From JAXHTY01 sp034189225 (GTDB lineage: Bacteria > Desulfobacterota > Desulfobacteria > Desulfobacterales > Desulfosudaceae): a stretch of 64,000 bases of DNA. The first letter of the stretch is position 1; each line of letters starts with the position of its first letter. The notes beneath the pieces were generated by a model, which saw only the letters and a list, made by a program, of their open reading frames with translations, did no database searches and was not told the DNA's origin. This document shows positions 16,346 to 24,526 of this stretch, one piece after another. Location: the NCBI GenBank assembly GCA_034189225.1, contig JAXHVL010000045.1, positions 1 to 64,000 on the forward strand, given 5' to 3'. Position numbers and translations under genes: made by a program.

Positions 16346-16704
16346 GATTCCGCTGCCTCCGGTGTCTCTATGGTTTTGACGATTTCTTCAATGTTTGCGG
16401 GTTTCTGAAAACAGGCCACAGCCCCCAACGAGCGGCAGGTCTCAAAGTCCTGGTCGTTTGCATGTCCGGAGAGAATAACCACCTTAATGTCGGGAAAATC
16501 CCGGCGGGTTTTTTCCAGCACCTCGATTCCGTCCATTCCCGGCAGCCTCAAGTCTAAAATCATCCCATAAAATGTATCGGTTTGCAACATGTCCAGCGCA
16601 CTTTCTCCATCATAAACCGGCATGGTGTCAAATCCTCGCATCTCCAGGCGTTCTGCAAGAACATTGGCGATTTTGGCCTCATCGTCCACAATTAAGAGCT
16701 TCAT
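16342..16704 (-). CDS. Single-domain response regulator (receiver)
   Basis: This 120-residue receiver has LLIVDDEAKI, the acceptor Asp in LDLRLPGMDGIEVL, LSGHAND and FQKPANIEEIV. No output domain is present. It is the first gene of the four-gene signalling operon (receiver, kinase, receiver, HisKA-like) and is preceded by a good promoter candidate on the same strand. Confidence 0.9.
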   Translation of the reverse strand: MKLLIVDDEAKIANVLAERLEMRGFDTMPVYDGESALDMLQTDTFYGMILDLRLPGMDGIEVLEKTRRDFPDIKVVILSGHANDQDFETCRSLGAVACFQKPANIEEIVKTIETPEAAES

Positions 16705-16757
16705 AGGTAGGCACCGTATGTTTAATTCTGCAACAAAAAATTGTTGACTTAATATTT

Positions 16758-16786
16758 GTTATATAATAAAACATAAGATGTTTCAA
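16758..16786 (-). promoter_or_regulatory. Sigma-70-like promoter of the receiver-kinase operon
   Basis: On the - strand, TTGAAA (16781-16786) and TATAAC (16758-16763) are spaced by 17 bp, about 55 bp upstream of the first ATG (16704). The same AT-rich stretch also has a possible + strand TTGACT at 16744-16749 with TAAAAC 17 bp on, which could serve the divergent TSUP gene. Confidence 0.45.
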
Positions 16787-16910
16787 ATGTAAACAGTTTT
16801 TTGTGGTGTAAAGAAAAAAAACCGGCTTTGCGTTGCATAAATCATCGCTATATATAGATGAAGATAAAATGTCAGGTATATGATCAAAACTCAAAAAAGG
16901 GAGGTATTGA

Positions 16911-17900
16911 ATGCCAAGATTATTCCAGTTTTTTGTAAAATGGCGTCTTTCATTGAGCGTGGGTATTGCACTGGTGCTCGCCGGTGCCGGGCTGGCCCTG
17001 GCCGCGAATGAAGCCGCAGCCACGGGGGGCTCTATCACCGATGCATGGTGGTTCTGGCCGGTTATTTTATTCTTTTTTTGTTTTATCCTGGGCATTATCG
17101 CCGTTCTGTCGGGCGTGGGCGGAGGGGTGCTGTATGTGCCGCTGGTTAGCGGGTTTTTCCCCTTTCACATCGATTTTGTCAGGGGCGCGGGGCTGATGGT
17201 GGCACTTGCCGGGGCGCTGGCTGCCGGGCCGGGATTGCTGAGGCAGAACATGGCGAGCCTGCGGCTGGCCATTCCCGTGGCCATGGTCGCCTCGACCTTT
17301 TCCATTGCCGGCGCCATGCTAGGTCTTTATCTGTCCAGCCTGGATCCGGATATCGTCCAGGTGGCCCTGGGCGCAACCATCATGGGTATCGCCGTGCTGC
17401 TGATCGTTTCCAAAAATTCGGAAAAACCGGTGGTGACCAAGCAGGATGCCGTGGGCCTGGCCCTGGGCATCCAGGGGCTTTACAAGGATGCCTCAACCGG
17501 CGAACTGATCGACTGGAAGACCCACCGGACCGCTCTCGGCCTGTTTCTGTTCATTTTTATCGGCCTGTTGGCAGGAATGTTCGGACTGGGCGCCGGCTGG
17601 GCCAATATTCCGGTGCTCAACCTCGTCATGGGCGCCCCGCTGAAGATATCGGTGGCCACCAGCAAGTTCCTGTTGTCCATTACCGATACATCAGCGGCAT
17701 GGATATACATGAACAATGGATGTGTCATTCCGCTGATGGCGATTCCTTCCATTATCGGTCTGATGCTCGGTTCTTTCGTGGGTGTCAGGCTGCTGGCCAT
17801 TGCCAAACCCACATTCATCCGGTATATGGTTATCGGTGTGCTGCTGTTCGCCGGTTTCAAGGCAATTGACAAGGGGCTTGGCATCGGGATTCTCGGATAA
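16911..17900 (+). CDS. TSUP-family anion permease (TauE/SafE) with N-terminal extension
   Basis: This 329-residue membrane protein has about nine hydrophobic segments. The TSUP hallmark GVGGGVLYVPL occurs in the first half and its internal repeat GLGAGWANIPVLNLVMG in the second. The first 30 residues resemble an added signal anchor (SVGIALVLAGAGLALA). TSUP proteins export sulfite, sulfonates or related anions, or import sulfate; the substrate is not visible. A strong GGGAGGT precedes the ATG. It is followed by a small membrane protein and tandem receivers on the same strand, suggesting regulated transport. Confidence 0.85.
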   Translation: MPRLFQFFVKWRLSLSVGIALVLAGAGLALAANEAAATGGSITDAWWFWPVILFFFCFILGIIAVLSGVGGGVLYVPLVSGFFPFHIDFVRGAGLMVALAGALAAGPGLLRQNMASLRLAIPVAMVASTFSIAGAMLGLYLSSLDPDIVQVALGATIMGIAVLLIVSKNSEKPVVTKQDAVGLALGIQGLYKDASTGELIDWKTHRTALGLFLFIFIGLLAGMFGLGAGWANIPVLNLVMGAPLKISVATSKFLLSITDTSAAWIYMNNGCVIPLMAIPSIIGLMLGSFVGVRLLAIAKPTFIRYMVIGVLLFAGFKAIDKGLGIGILG

Positions 17901-17922
17901 TTAAAAGAAAGGAGAAAGCACC

Positions 17923-18354
17923 ATGACAGATAAAGATAAACAACAACAACTGGAACCCATGCCGGAGCAGATCGGTTATGCCAACATTCTTTTCATCGGC
18001 GCATGGAGCGGTATTGTTATAATGGCCGTTTCCTATATTCTTTATGTATCTGGGATTATCGAGCCACATATCGATATTGCCCTGGTGACTGAGAACTGGG
18101 GCAAGGGCGTTCATGAATTCATGAAGATAACCAATTCCCCTGACGGCTGGAGCTGGCTCTACCTGCTGGGCAAGGGGGACTATCTCACGTTTATCGGCGT
18201 GGCCCTGCTTGCGGTCCTGACGATTTTCTGTTATTTGTTTCTGGTGGTCGGGTACGCGCGTACAAAGGACTGGATCTATTTCACCATATGCGTTCTTGAG
18301 ATTTGCGTGCTGAGCCTGGCCGCTTCCGGCATTCTCGGGGCAGGGGGCCATTAA
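17923..18354 (+). CDS. Small membrane protein linked to the TSUP gene
   Basis: This 143-residue protein has about three membrane helices (near residues 20-42, 86-108 and 114-138) and a soluble loop between the first two. Its size, three-helix layout and position 22 bp after a TSUP gene are like the DUF1634-type partners often found next to TauE/SafE genes, but I cannot confirm that family from motifs. AAAGGAG precedes the ATG. It may be an accessory subunit of the transporter. Confidence 0.65.
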   Translation: MTDKDKQQQLEPMPEQIGYANILFIGAWSGIVIMAVSYILYVSGIIEPHIDIALVTENWGKGVHEFMKITNSPDGWSWLYLLGKGDYLTFIGVALLAVLTIFCYLFLVVGYARTKDWIYFTICVLEICVLSLAASGILGAGGH

Positions 18355-18398
18355 TTCGATGCCTTCATTCTCAATTCAAAACATAAAGGGATAATGCC

Positions 18399-19196
18399 AT
18401 GACGGGTAAAGAACATAAAATACTGCTGGTGGATGATGAGAAAAAGTTTCTCGATACGATGTCGGAACGGGTCCGGCTCAAGGGGTTTGAACCGCTGACC
18501 GCTCAAAGCGGCCAGGAAGCCCTGGATATCGCAAAAAAAGAAGCCGTTTATGCCGCGGTGGTGGATTTAAAGATGCCGGACATGGACGGCCTGGTCACCA
18601 TCACCAAGCTCAAGGAAATTCAGCCGGAGGTTAAAACCGTGCTGCTGACCGGGTTCGGAGATGAGAAAACCAGGGAAGCGGCCGAAGCCATGGATGCCGC
18701 TTATTTTGAAAAAGACGCCATGGGCGGATTCTGGGAATTTCTCAGGGGCATGGGCCAGAAAAAGCTGAACATACTCCTGGTGGACGATGAAAAGAAATTT
18801 CTGGATACCATCTCCGATCGGATCCGGCTTAAGGGATTTGAGCCCCTGCTGGCCACAAGCGGTAAAGAAGCTCTGGAGGTCGCCAGAAAAGAGAAGGTCT
18901 ATGCCGCGGTGGTGGATTTAAAGATGCCGGACATGGACGGCCTGGTCACCATCACCAAGCTTAAGGAAATTCAGCCGGGGATCTGGACCGTACTGCTGAC
19001 CGGGTTCGGCGATGAAAAGGTCCAGGAGGCTGCCGAAGCCCTGGATGCCGCATATTTTGAAAAAGACGCCATGGGCGGATTCTGGAATTTCATGAAGCGG
19101 CTTCAGAAAAATCTGGAGAACAGCATGGTGGACGCCACCATGGCCGGATATACCGACCAGAAACCAAAGTCGGGCAAAAAAGGCGGCAATGACTGA
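18399..19196 (+). CDS. Tandem double-receiver protein (REC-REC)
   Basis: This 265-residue protein consists of two receiver domains (about 5-115 and 122-232) and a short basic tail. Each has LLVDDEKKFLDT, the acceptor Asp in VVDLKMPDMDG, and Thr in LLTGFGDE. The conserved Lys occurs in YFEKDAMGGFW, where an Asp replaces the usual Pro. The domains are nearly identical, with a 62-bp exact DNA repeat at 18549 and 18900, so the duplication is recent or kept alike by gene conversion. There is no output domain. It overlaps the next gene by 8 bp. Confidence 0.88.
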   Translation: MTGKEHKILLVDDEKKFLDTMSERVRLKGFEPLTAQSGQEALDIAKKEAVYAAVVDLKMPDMDGLVTITKLKEIQPEVKTVLLTGFGDEKTREAAEAMDAAYFEKDAMGGFWEFLRGMGQKKLNILLVDDEKKFLDTISDRIRLKGFEPLLATSGKEALEVARKEKVYAAVVDLKMPDMDGLVTITKLKEIQPGIWTVLLTGFGDEKVQEAAEALDAAYFEKDAMGGFWNFMKRLQKNLENSMVDATMAGYTDQKPKSGKKGGND

Positions 19197-21117
19197 AAAC
19201 AAAATTGTTGTACTGCTGGTGGATGATGAGCCCAAGTTCCTGGCGTCCATCGCCGAGCGGATTCGTCTGAAAGGGTTTGTAGGGCTGCCGGCTGAAAGCG
19301 GGGAGGAAGCGATTGAAATCGCCCGGCAAACCCAGGTGGATGTCGCCATCGTGGACCAGAAAATGCCCGGCATGGACGGGCTTACCACCATCACGAAGCT
19401 CAAGGAGATCCATCCCGGCATTCGAACCGTACTGCTGACCGGGTACGGTACGGAAAAGTTGCGTGAAGCGGCCCGTGCCCTGGACGCCGATTATTTTGAA
19501 AAAGATGAGATGCGCGCATTCTGGGCGTTTATCCGGGAGTATGGCGAAAAAAGCGGTCGTATTGTTTTTAATCCACGGACAGGTTGCGTGGAGTTTTCCG
19601 CTACTGCGCCGGCGGCGGAGGAGGCTGGGCTGATGCCGACGCGCGGTGGTGATGCCGGCCGGCCTGCTTACGGCGCACCCCCGCCCATGCAACGGCTGAT
19701 CGGGGAAACCACTCAAATGCGGACGCTGAAGAGCCATATCCGGAACGTCGCTTCCCTGGACTGCCCCGTACTTATCCTCGGAGAAAAGGGGACCGGCAAG
19801 GAGCTGGCCGCCCGTGCCATCCATTCCCTGAGTCCGAGAAGCACGTCCCCCTTCATACCGGTTGATGCCGGCGCATTTAACGAGGGGCTGCTCAACAGTG
19901 AACTGTTTGGCCGGGAAGCAGCTCTGGATTCGGGGTATGGCAAAAAAGGGGTGTTTGAGACCGCCACTGCAGGGACGGTGCAGCTGAAAGGGATCCAAAG
20001 TATTGGCGGTTCAACCCAGCAAAAATTGTTGCAGCTTTTAACTGAAAATGCGATTCTCAGGGAAGGGGGCGTAACGGCAATTCCACTGGATGCCCGGGTG
20101 ATCGCGGCGGCCGATATAACCACGGAATCAGAGCAGGAGTTTGTAGATTTTTCAACCGAACTCTATGAGCGGTTAAATGCATTTATCCTGCGCATGCCGC
20201 CGTTACGGGAGCGGGCGGATGATATTCCGTTGCTGAGCAACTATTTTCTGGATGTGTACCGTAAGGAATTTGGTAAGTCCATAGAGACCATATCCAGCGA
20301 AGCGATGGCGGTATTGTCCCGGTATTCATTCCCCGGCAATGTGCGGGAGCTGGAAAGTGCCATTGAGCAAGCCGTTATTTTATGCAGCAGCACCGCACTT
20401 GAAAAAACCCATTTGCCCGAGAAACTTCGGAAGCGGCGAAGCGTGGAAATGGGGGGTACAACATCTGAAGAAAAGAAACGGTTTGTTTCGCTTGCCGAAC
20501 TGGAAGATCAGTACATAATGGAAGTGATGCAGGCCACCGGCGGCAACAAGAGCGAGGCGGCCAGAATTCTGGGCATTAACAGGGCGTCACTTTGGCGGAA
20601 ACTTAAAAAAAGGAGGCTGCTTATGGATCAAGGCCGGCAAATAAAGCTGCTGATCGTGGATGATGATGAAAAATTCCTCAACACCATTGCCGAAAGACTG
20701 GGCATGAAGGATTTTGACGTGACCACGGCGGCGGAAGGCAAAAAAGCAGTGGAAGCGGCGGAGCAGGGGCGTTTTGATGTGGCGATTGTGGACCTCAACA
20801 TGCCCGGCATGAAAGGCAAGGATCTGCTCAAGATCCTCAAGGAAAACCACAAATTTCTGGAAGTGATTATTCTTACCGGATACGCGTCCATCGATTCCGC
20901 GGTGGAGTGCATGAAGCTGGGGGCCTTTGGTTATCTGGAAAAGCCCTATGATTTTGACAAGCTCCTGGAAATGCTCAAGGCGGCATATGAAGCCCGTCTG
21001 CGGAAGAAATTCGATCAGAACGCCAAGCAGATGGCCGAGATTGAGTCTCTGTCCGTGGGCTCCAGCCCATTGAGCATTCTCCGGGCGCTGAAGCATCTGG
21101 ATGACGGGATGAAGTAA
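19189..21117 (+). CDS. REC-degenerate AAA+-Fis HTH-REC fusion protein (NtrC-like)
   Basis: This 642-residue protein has a receiver (1-115), an NtrC-like AAA+ region (about 165-400), a Fis-type HTH (about 440-478) and a second receiver (about 485-600). Walker A survives as GEKGTGKE. The GAFTGA loop needed to contact sigma-54 is missing (ELFGREAALDSGYGKKGVFE), and Walker B lacks its acidic pair (TVQLKGIQSIG). It is therefore unlikely to be a normal sigma-54 activator. The C-terminal receiver starts at an in-frame ATG (20623) preceded by a perfect AGGAGG (20611-20616). It may thus also be made alone, or a stop codon between two genes has been lost. Confidence 0.85.
   Translation: MTENKIVVLLVDDEPKFLASIAERIRLKGFVGLPAESGEEAIEIARQTQVDVAIVDQKMPGMDGLTTITKLKEIHPGIRTVLLTGYGTEKLREAARALDADYFEKDEMRAFWAFIREYGEKSGRIVFNPRTGCVEFSATAPAAEEAGLMPTRGGDAGRPAYGAPPPMQRLIGETTQMRTLKSHIRNVASLDCPVLILGEKGTGKELAARAIHSLSPRSTSPFIPVDAGAFNEGLLNSELFGREAALDSGYGKKGVFETATAGTVQLKGIQSIGGSTQQKLLQLLTENAILREGGVTAIPLDARVIAAADITTESEQEFVDFSTELYERLNAFILRMPPLRERADDIPLLSNYFLDVYRKEFGKSIETISSEAMAVLSRYSFPGNVRELESAIEQAVILCSSTALEKTHLPEKLRKRRSVEMGGTTSEEKKRFVSLAELEDQYIMEVMQATGGNKSEAARILGINRASLWRKLKKRRLLMDQGRQIKLLIVDDDEKFLNTIAERLGMKDFDVTTAAEGKKAVEAAEQGRFDVAIVDLNMPGMKGKDLLKILKENHKFLEVIILTGYASIDSAVECMKLGAFGYLEKPYDFDKLLEMLKAAYEARLRKKFDQNAKQMAEIESLSVGSSPLSILRALKHLDDGMK
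20611..20625 (+). promoter_or_regulatory. Internal Shine-Dalgarno and start codon for a stand-alone receiver
   Basis: AGGAGG at 20611-20616 lies six bases before an in-frame ATG at 20623. It comes directly after the sequence SLWRKLKKRRL, where NtrC-type proteins normally stop. Translation from here would give a 164-residue receiver (20623-21117) with LIVDDDEKF, VDLNMPG, LTGYAS and the usual EKPYDFDKL. Confidence 0.65.
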
Positions 21118-21221
21118 TGGGTTTGTAAGAAGCGCCCGGCCACGCGCGGCGTTTTTGCAGTAAGTAACTTGCGCGATACTTGGTTTTTACAGCTATTTAT
21201 GCTATACGACCATTCTTCTTT

Positions 21222-21407
21222 CATACTTTTCTTTGCTCGCCCAAAGAAAAGTATGCAAAAGAAAGGGCGCCCCGCAGCTTGGCCTTCGGCTTCCCTCGCA
21301 GGAACGGTTTTTTCGGCGCGGGCAGAAACTCGCCTGTCAATTTATACAGATGCGGTAAGCCTCGCCTGCTCAAACAGTCTGCCCGCGTCTTCCGAAAAAA
21401 CCGCCCC
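21222..21407. repeat. Palindromic intergenic repeat region
   Basis: The 452-bp gap between the receiver fusion and the HD-GYP gene holds two inverted repeats. One is a perfect 14-bp pair at 21222-21235 and 21242-21255 (CATACTTTTCTTTG and its complement). The other is a longer imperfect pair around CGGTTTTTTCGG at 21301-21325 and 21378-21407. Similar AAAGAAAAGTATGC palindromes are widespread between genes in proteobacteria and give spurious short ORFs. No gene is supported in this gap. Confidence 0.6.
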
Positions 21408-21569
21408 TGCTCGGCTGCGCTGCAAGGGGCTGGGCACGTGTTGCTGTCCTGGCTTTTAGGCAACCTGACAGACACGGCGACAAAATCAAGTACTGAATAA
21501 AATTAAGGTATTTACAATTAATTGGCCAATTAAGCCCCTTGGAAGCCATGTATATGGCGACCGGATTGT

Positions 21570-22499
21570 CTATCGGACAGTGTGACCGTTATCGGTCTGC
21601 ATTTTTGCCCGCACGGCGTTGAATTCCGCCTGGAGGGAAAGAAATGCGTCCACGATGTCGGGATCAAAATGGCTGCCTTTTTCCCGTTTGATGATTTCAA
21701 CGGTTTTTTCATGGGAGAGGGCCTCCTTGTAAGGCCGCTTGGAGGTCAGGGCATCATAGTGATCGGCCAGTGCGACGATTCGTGCGGACAGCGGGATCGC
21801 CTCGGCCTTGAGACCGAAGGGGTAACCCGTTCCGTCCCACTTTTCGTGGTGGTGATAGGCCACTTCCTTGCCGATCCGCAGAAAGGACCGCCCTTCGATT
21901 TTGGATTCGATGGCCTTGATGGCATCACCGCCCAGGGTGGTGTGCATTTTGATCAGTTCAAATTCGTTTTTATTCAACTTGGCCGGTTTCAATAAAATCG
22001 AATCGGGCACCCCCACCTTGCCGATATCATGCAGTACCGATGAGTTATATAGGCTGTCAATGTAATCGGCTGTGATATAGCCGTTATATTTGGGGTTTTT
22101 CGCCAGCGCCTCGGCCAGCAGCTTTGAGTATTGCTGCATCCTTTCCAGATGGGAGCCGGTGGCCTGATCGCGGGATTCGGCCAGCTTGGCAAGCCCAAGG
22201 ATGGTGGTGATCCGGGCATTATGAAGGTTTTTGTAGGATTCAATCAATGCTTTTTCCGCCTTTTTCCGGTTGTTGATGGTGTATTGCACATGAGAGCCGA
22301 AAATAATGAAAAGGCACAACGCAATGAGCCGCGTCAGGACTTCATAGGTTTCTTCGCCCAGGAACCCGGAAAACAGATACGAATCCGAAGAGATGAACAG
22401 CAGAAGGAAAGAATCAAGAAACCAGTAAACCACCGCGATAATGATACCGATCAGTACCATTGACTCCCAGCGCCCCTCGCCCTTTTCAATTTTGCTCAT
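21570..22499 (-). CDS. Membrane HD-GYP domain protein (putative c-di-GMP phosphodiesterase)
   Basis: This 309-residue protein has two N-terminal membrane helices (about 14-36 and 55-75), a short coiled linker, and an HD-GYP domain from about 95 to 295. The metal site is visible as VLHDIGKVGVPDSIL, later HHHEKWDGTGYPFGL (the GYP motif) and ALADHYDALTSKRPYK. HD-GYP enzymes hydrolyse cyclic di-GMP. The sensing part is minimal, so the input is unclear. It stands alone between repeats and hemW. Confidence 0.87.
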   Translation of the reverse strand: MSKIEKGEGRWESMVLIGIIIAVVYWFLDSFLLLFISSDSYLFSGFLGEETYEVLTRLIALCLFIIFGSHVQYTINNRKKAEKALIESYKNLHNARITTILGLAKLAESRDQATGSHLERMQQYSKLLAEALAKNPKYNGYITADYIDSLYNSSVLHDIGKVGVPDSILLKPAKLNKNEFELIKMHTTLGGDAIKAIESKIEGRSFLRIGKEVAYHHHEKWDGTGYPFGLKAEAIPLSARIVALADHYDALTSKRPYKEALSHEKTVEIIKREKGSHFDPDIVDAFLSLQAEFNAVRAKMQTDNGHTVR

Positions 22500-22606
22500 A
22501 TTTAAATGCAGAAAAAGTATTAAAAGTATTAACGGTTTCCCACTCCTGCCTGAAAATTGCTATCGTAGACTATAGCACATATTTCAAGGTTTGCAAAACC
22601 TATCAC

Positions 22607-23761
22607 CTAAAGGCATTCATTATAAAAACGAGTGGCCACCGCTTCATGAAACTGCATGCCGTCGGCAGTGAGAAAACACCGGCCGTCGGCGATGACAAGC
22701 AGGTTCCGGGATTGCAGGTCTGATACCACTGGTGCAAATAGTCGTTCGAAGTTTTCTGTAAATTCTTTATTAAACGTTGCGATCTCGATGCCGGCCGCCG
22801 TTCGCAGGCCCAGGTAAACGGCCTCCAGCATGTGCTGTTCCCTGGTGAGGGTTTCCTTTGCAGCCAGGGGCCGTCGGCGGCGGGTAAGGGTTTCAATGTA
22901 CCGGTCAATGTCTCTGACATTCCAGCTGCGCTGCCTGCCCGTGTAAGAATGGGCGGCAGGACCGAAGCCTGTATAGGGCACCCGCCGCCAGTATTTGGCA
23001 TTATGTGTCGCCATGTGCGCCGGTGTCCAGGCGAAGTTTGATATTTCATAATGAACAAAGCCGGCCCGGATCAAAACGTCTGATACCAGCCGAAAGAGTC
23101 CTGCTGTTAAAGATTCGGAAGGTGGCCGGTGGTCTCCCCTTTCCATGGCGAGGGTCAACGGCGTGTCGTCTTCGTAGGTGAGCATATAGCAGGCCAGATG
23201 CGCCGGTGCCATCGCCAGTGCAAAATCCAGGTCCCGGTGGATATGGTCGGGGGTCTGGCCGGGTATTCCATAAATCAAATCAAGGCCGATATTGTCGAAT
23301 CCGGCCCCGCGGGCCATGTCAACGGCCTGCCGGGCCTGCGCCGCCGTGTGCAGACGCCCGAGAAAGGCCAGCATGGTGTCATCAAAGGACTGCACGCCGA
23401 TGTTCAGGCGGTTGGCACCGGCACCCCGGACCGCTTCGAGCCATGCCGGCGTCATGGACTCGGGGTTGGCCTCCACCGTGATTTCCGCATCGTTCAGGAT
23501 GGTAAAATGGTTCCGGGCATGGTGGACAATGGTGGCAAGGGTTTCGCCGGGCAGAACCGACGGCGTGCCACCGCCGATGTAGAGCGACCCGAAGGGGCCG
23601 GGGATGTCCCTGCTTCGCAGCTGCATCTCGACGCGCAGGGCCTGTACAAAGGCAGGAATGGCCGCCAGGACGGTAACGGAATAGAAATCACAATATGCGC
23701 ATTTCTTCCGGCAGAAGGGAACATGGACATAAAGACCGGGCAGATTTCCTTCCCAACTCAC
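22607..23761 (-). CDS. hemW: HemW-like radical SAM protein (coproporphyrinogen III oxidase-related)
   Basis: This 384-residue radical SAM protein has the cluster motif VPFCRKKCAYCDFYS near residue 15, then GGGTPSVLPG, EANPESMTP and GVQSFDDTMLAFLGR, and the C-terminal HemW domain with AAHSYTGRQRSWNV. HemW proteins are thought to act as haem chaperones rather than as coproporphyrinogen dehydrogenases. It follows a kinase-regulator pair on the same strand (38 bp after the regulator) and may share their transcript. Confidence 0.86.
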   Translation of the reverse strand: MSWEGNLPGLYVHVPFCRKKCAYCDFYSVTVLAAIPAFVQALRVEMQLRSRDIPGPFGSLYIGGGTPSVLPGETLATIVHHARNHFTILNDAEITVEANPESMTPAWLEAVRGAGANRLNIGVQSFDDTMLAFLGRLHTAAQARQAVDMARGAGFDNIGLDLIYGIPGQTPDHIHRDLDFALAMAPAHLACYMLTYEDDTPLTLAMERGDHRPPSESLTAGLFRLVSDVLIRAGFVHYEISNFAWTPAHMATHNAKYWRRVPYTGFGPAAHSYTGRQRSWNVRDIDRYIETLTRRRRPLAAKETLTREQHMLEAVYLGLRTAAGIEIATFNKEFTENFERLFAPVVSDLQSRNLLVIADGRCFLTADGMQFHEAVATRFYNECL

Positions 23762-23799
23762 AATTTACCCCCTCATCACTCACTTCTCACCCCTCATCG

Positions 23800-24525
23800 C
23801 TATTCATCCGGAGTGTCATCAAACACGTACCCCACGGCCCGTTTACTTTTAAAGTATTTGGGTTTTCTGGGGTTGTCTTCAAAGTATTTCCGCAGCCGAA
23901 CGATAAAATTGTCCACCGTGCGCGTGGAGGTTTCACCCCGGTAACCCCAGCCGATGGCCAGAAGTTGCTTGCGGGACAGGGGCTTTCCCCGGTTCATAAC
24001 AAAAATCTTCATCAGTTTCAGCTCCTGCTCGGTCAGCGTGATTTCGCCCTGCGGGCAGGCAGCCGTACCCGTTTCAAAGTTGACCTGGTTTTTCCCGAAG
24101 CCATAGGTGGTGGGAAAGGCCGATGGCGCATCCGCCCGGGTCCACGCCGATCGTGTCAGGAGGCGTTCCACGCGCAGCAGAAATTCTTCCAGGTCAAAGG
24201 GCTTGGTCAGGTAGTCGTCCACCCCGCAGGCAAGGCCCTTGACCCGGTCCGCCGGCTCGTTTTTGGCCGAAAGAATCAGGACGGGGATCTGTTCATCTTC
24301 AAGCCGGATGTGTTGAAGCACGGCAAAGCCGTCGATGCCGGGCAGCATGATGTCCAGCACGACAAGGTCAGGGTTCTGGCGCTGCCAGATCTCCAGGCCG
24401 GTGATGCCGTTTTCGGCGACAATGGGCTCGTAGCCGCGCAACGAAAGGTTGAGTTTCAAGCCTTCGGCAATATGGCTTTCATCTTCGATGATGAGGATTC
24501 GCTTTTTTTTTGTATCATTGTCCAT
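23800..24525 (-). CDS. OmpR/PhoB-family response regulator
   Basis: This 241-residue regulator has a receiver (IIEDESHIAEGL, acceptor Asp in VVLDIMLPGIDGF, LILSAKN, TKPFDLEEFL). A C-terminal winged helix follows with TEQELKLMKIFV, RTVDNFIVRLRKYFE and KSKRAVGYVF. The start at 24525 is chosen because it follows the kinase stop by one base and opens directly into the receiver; longer frames add unrelated residues. It is the DNA-binding partner of the kinase at 24527-25504. Targets are unknown. Confidence 0.9.
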   Translation of the reverse strand: MDNDTKKKRILIIEDESHIAEGLKLNLSLRGYEPIVAENGITGLEIWQRQNPDLVVLDIMLPGIDGFAVLQHIRLEDEQIPVLILSAKNEPADRVKGLACGVDDYLTKPFDLEEFLLRVERLLTRSAWTRADAPSAFPTTYGFGKNQVNFETGTAACPQGEITLTEQELKLMKIFVMNRGKPLSRKQLLAIGWGYRGETSTRTVDNFIVRLRKYFEDNPRKPKYFKSKRAVGYVFDDTPDE

Positions 24526-24526
24526 T

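Noticed and set aside
21169..21500. Several short open frames between the receiver fusion and the HD-GYP gene
   Set aside because: They are translations of an intergenic palindromic repeat known to give spurious ORFs in many proteobacteria. No coding signature is present.
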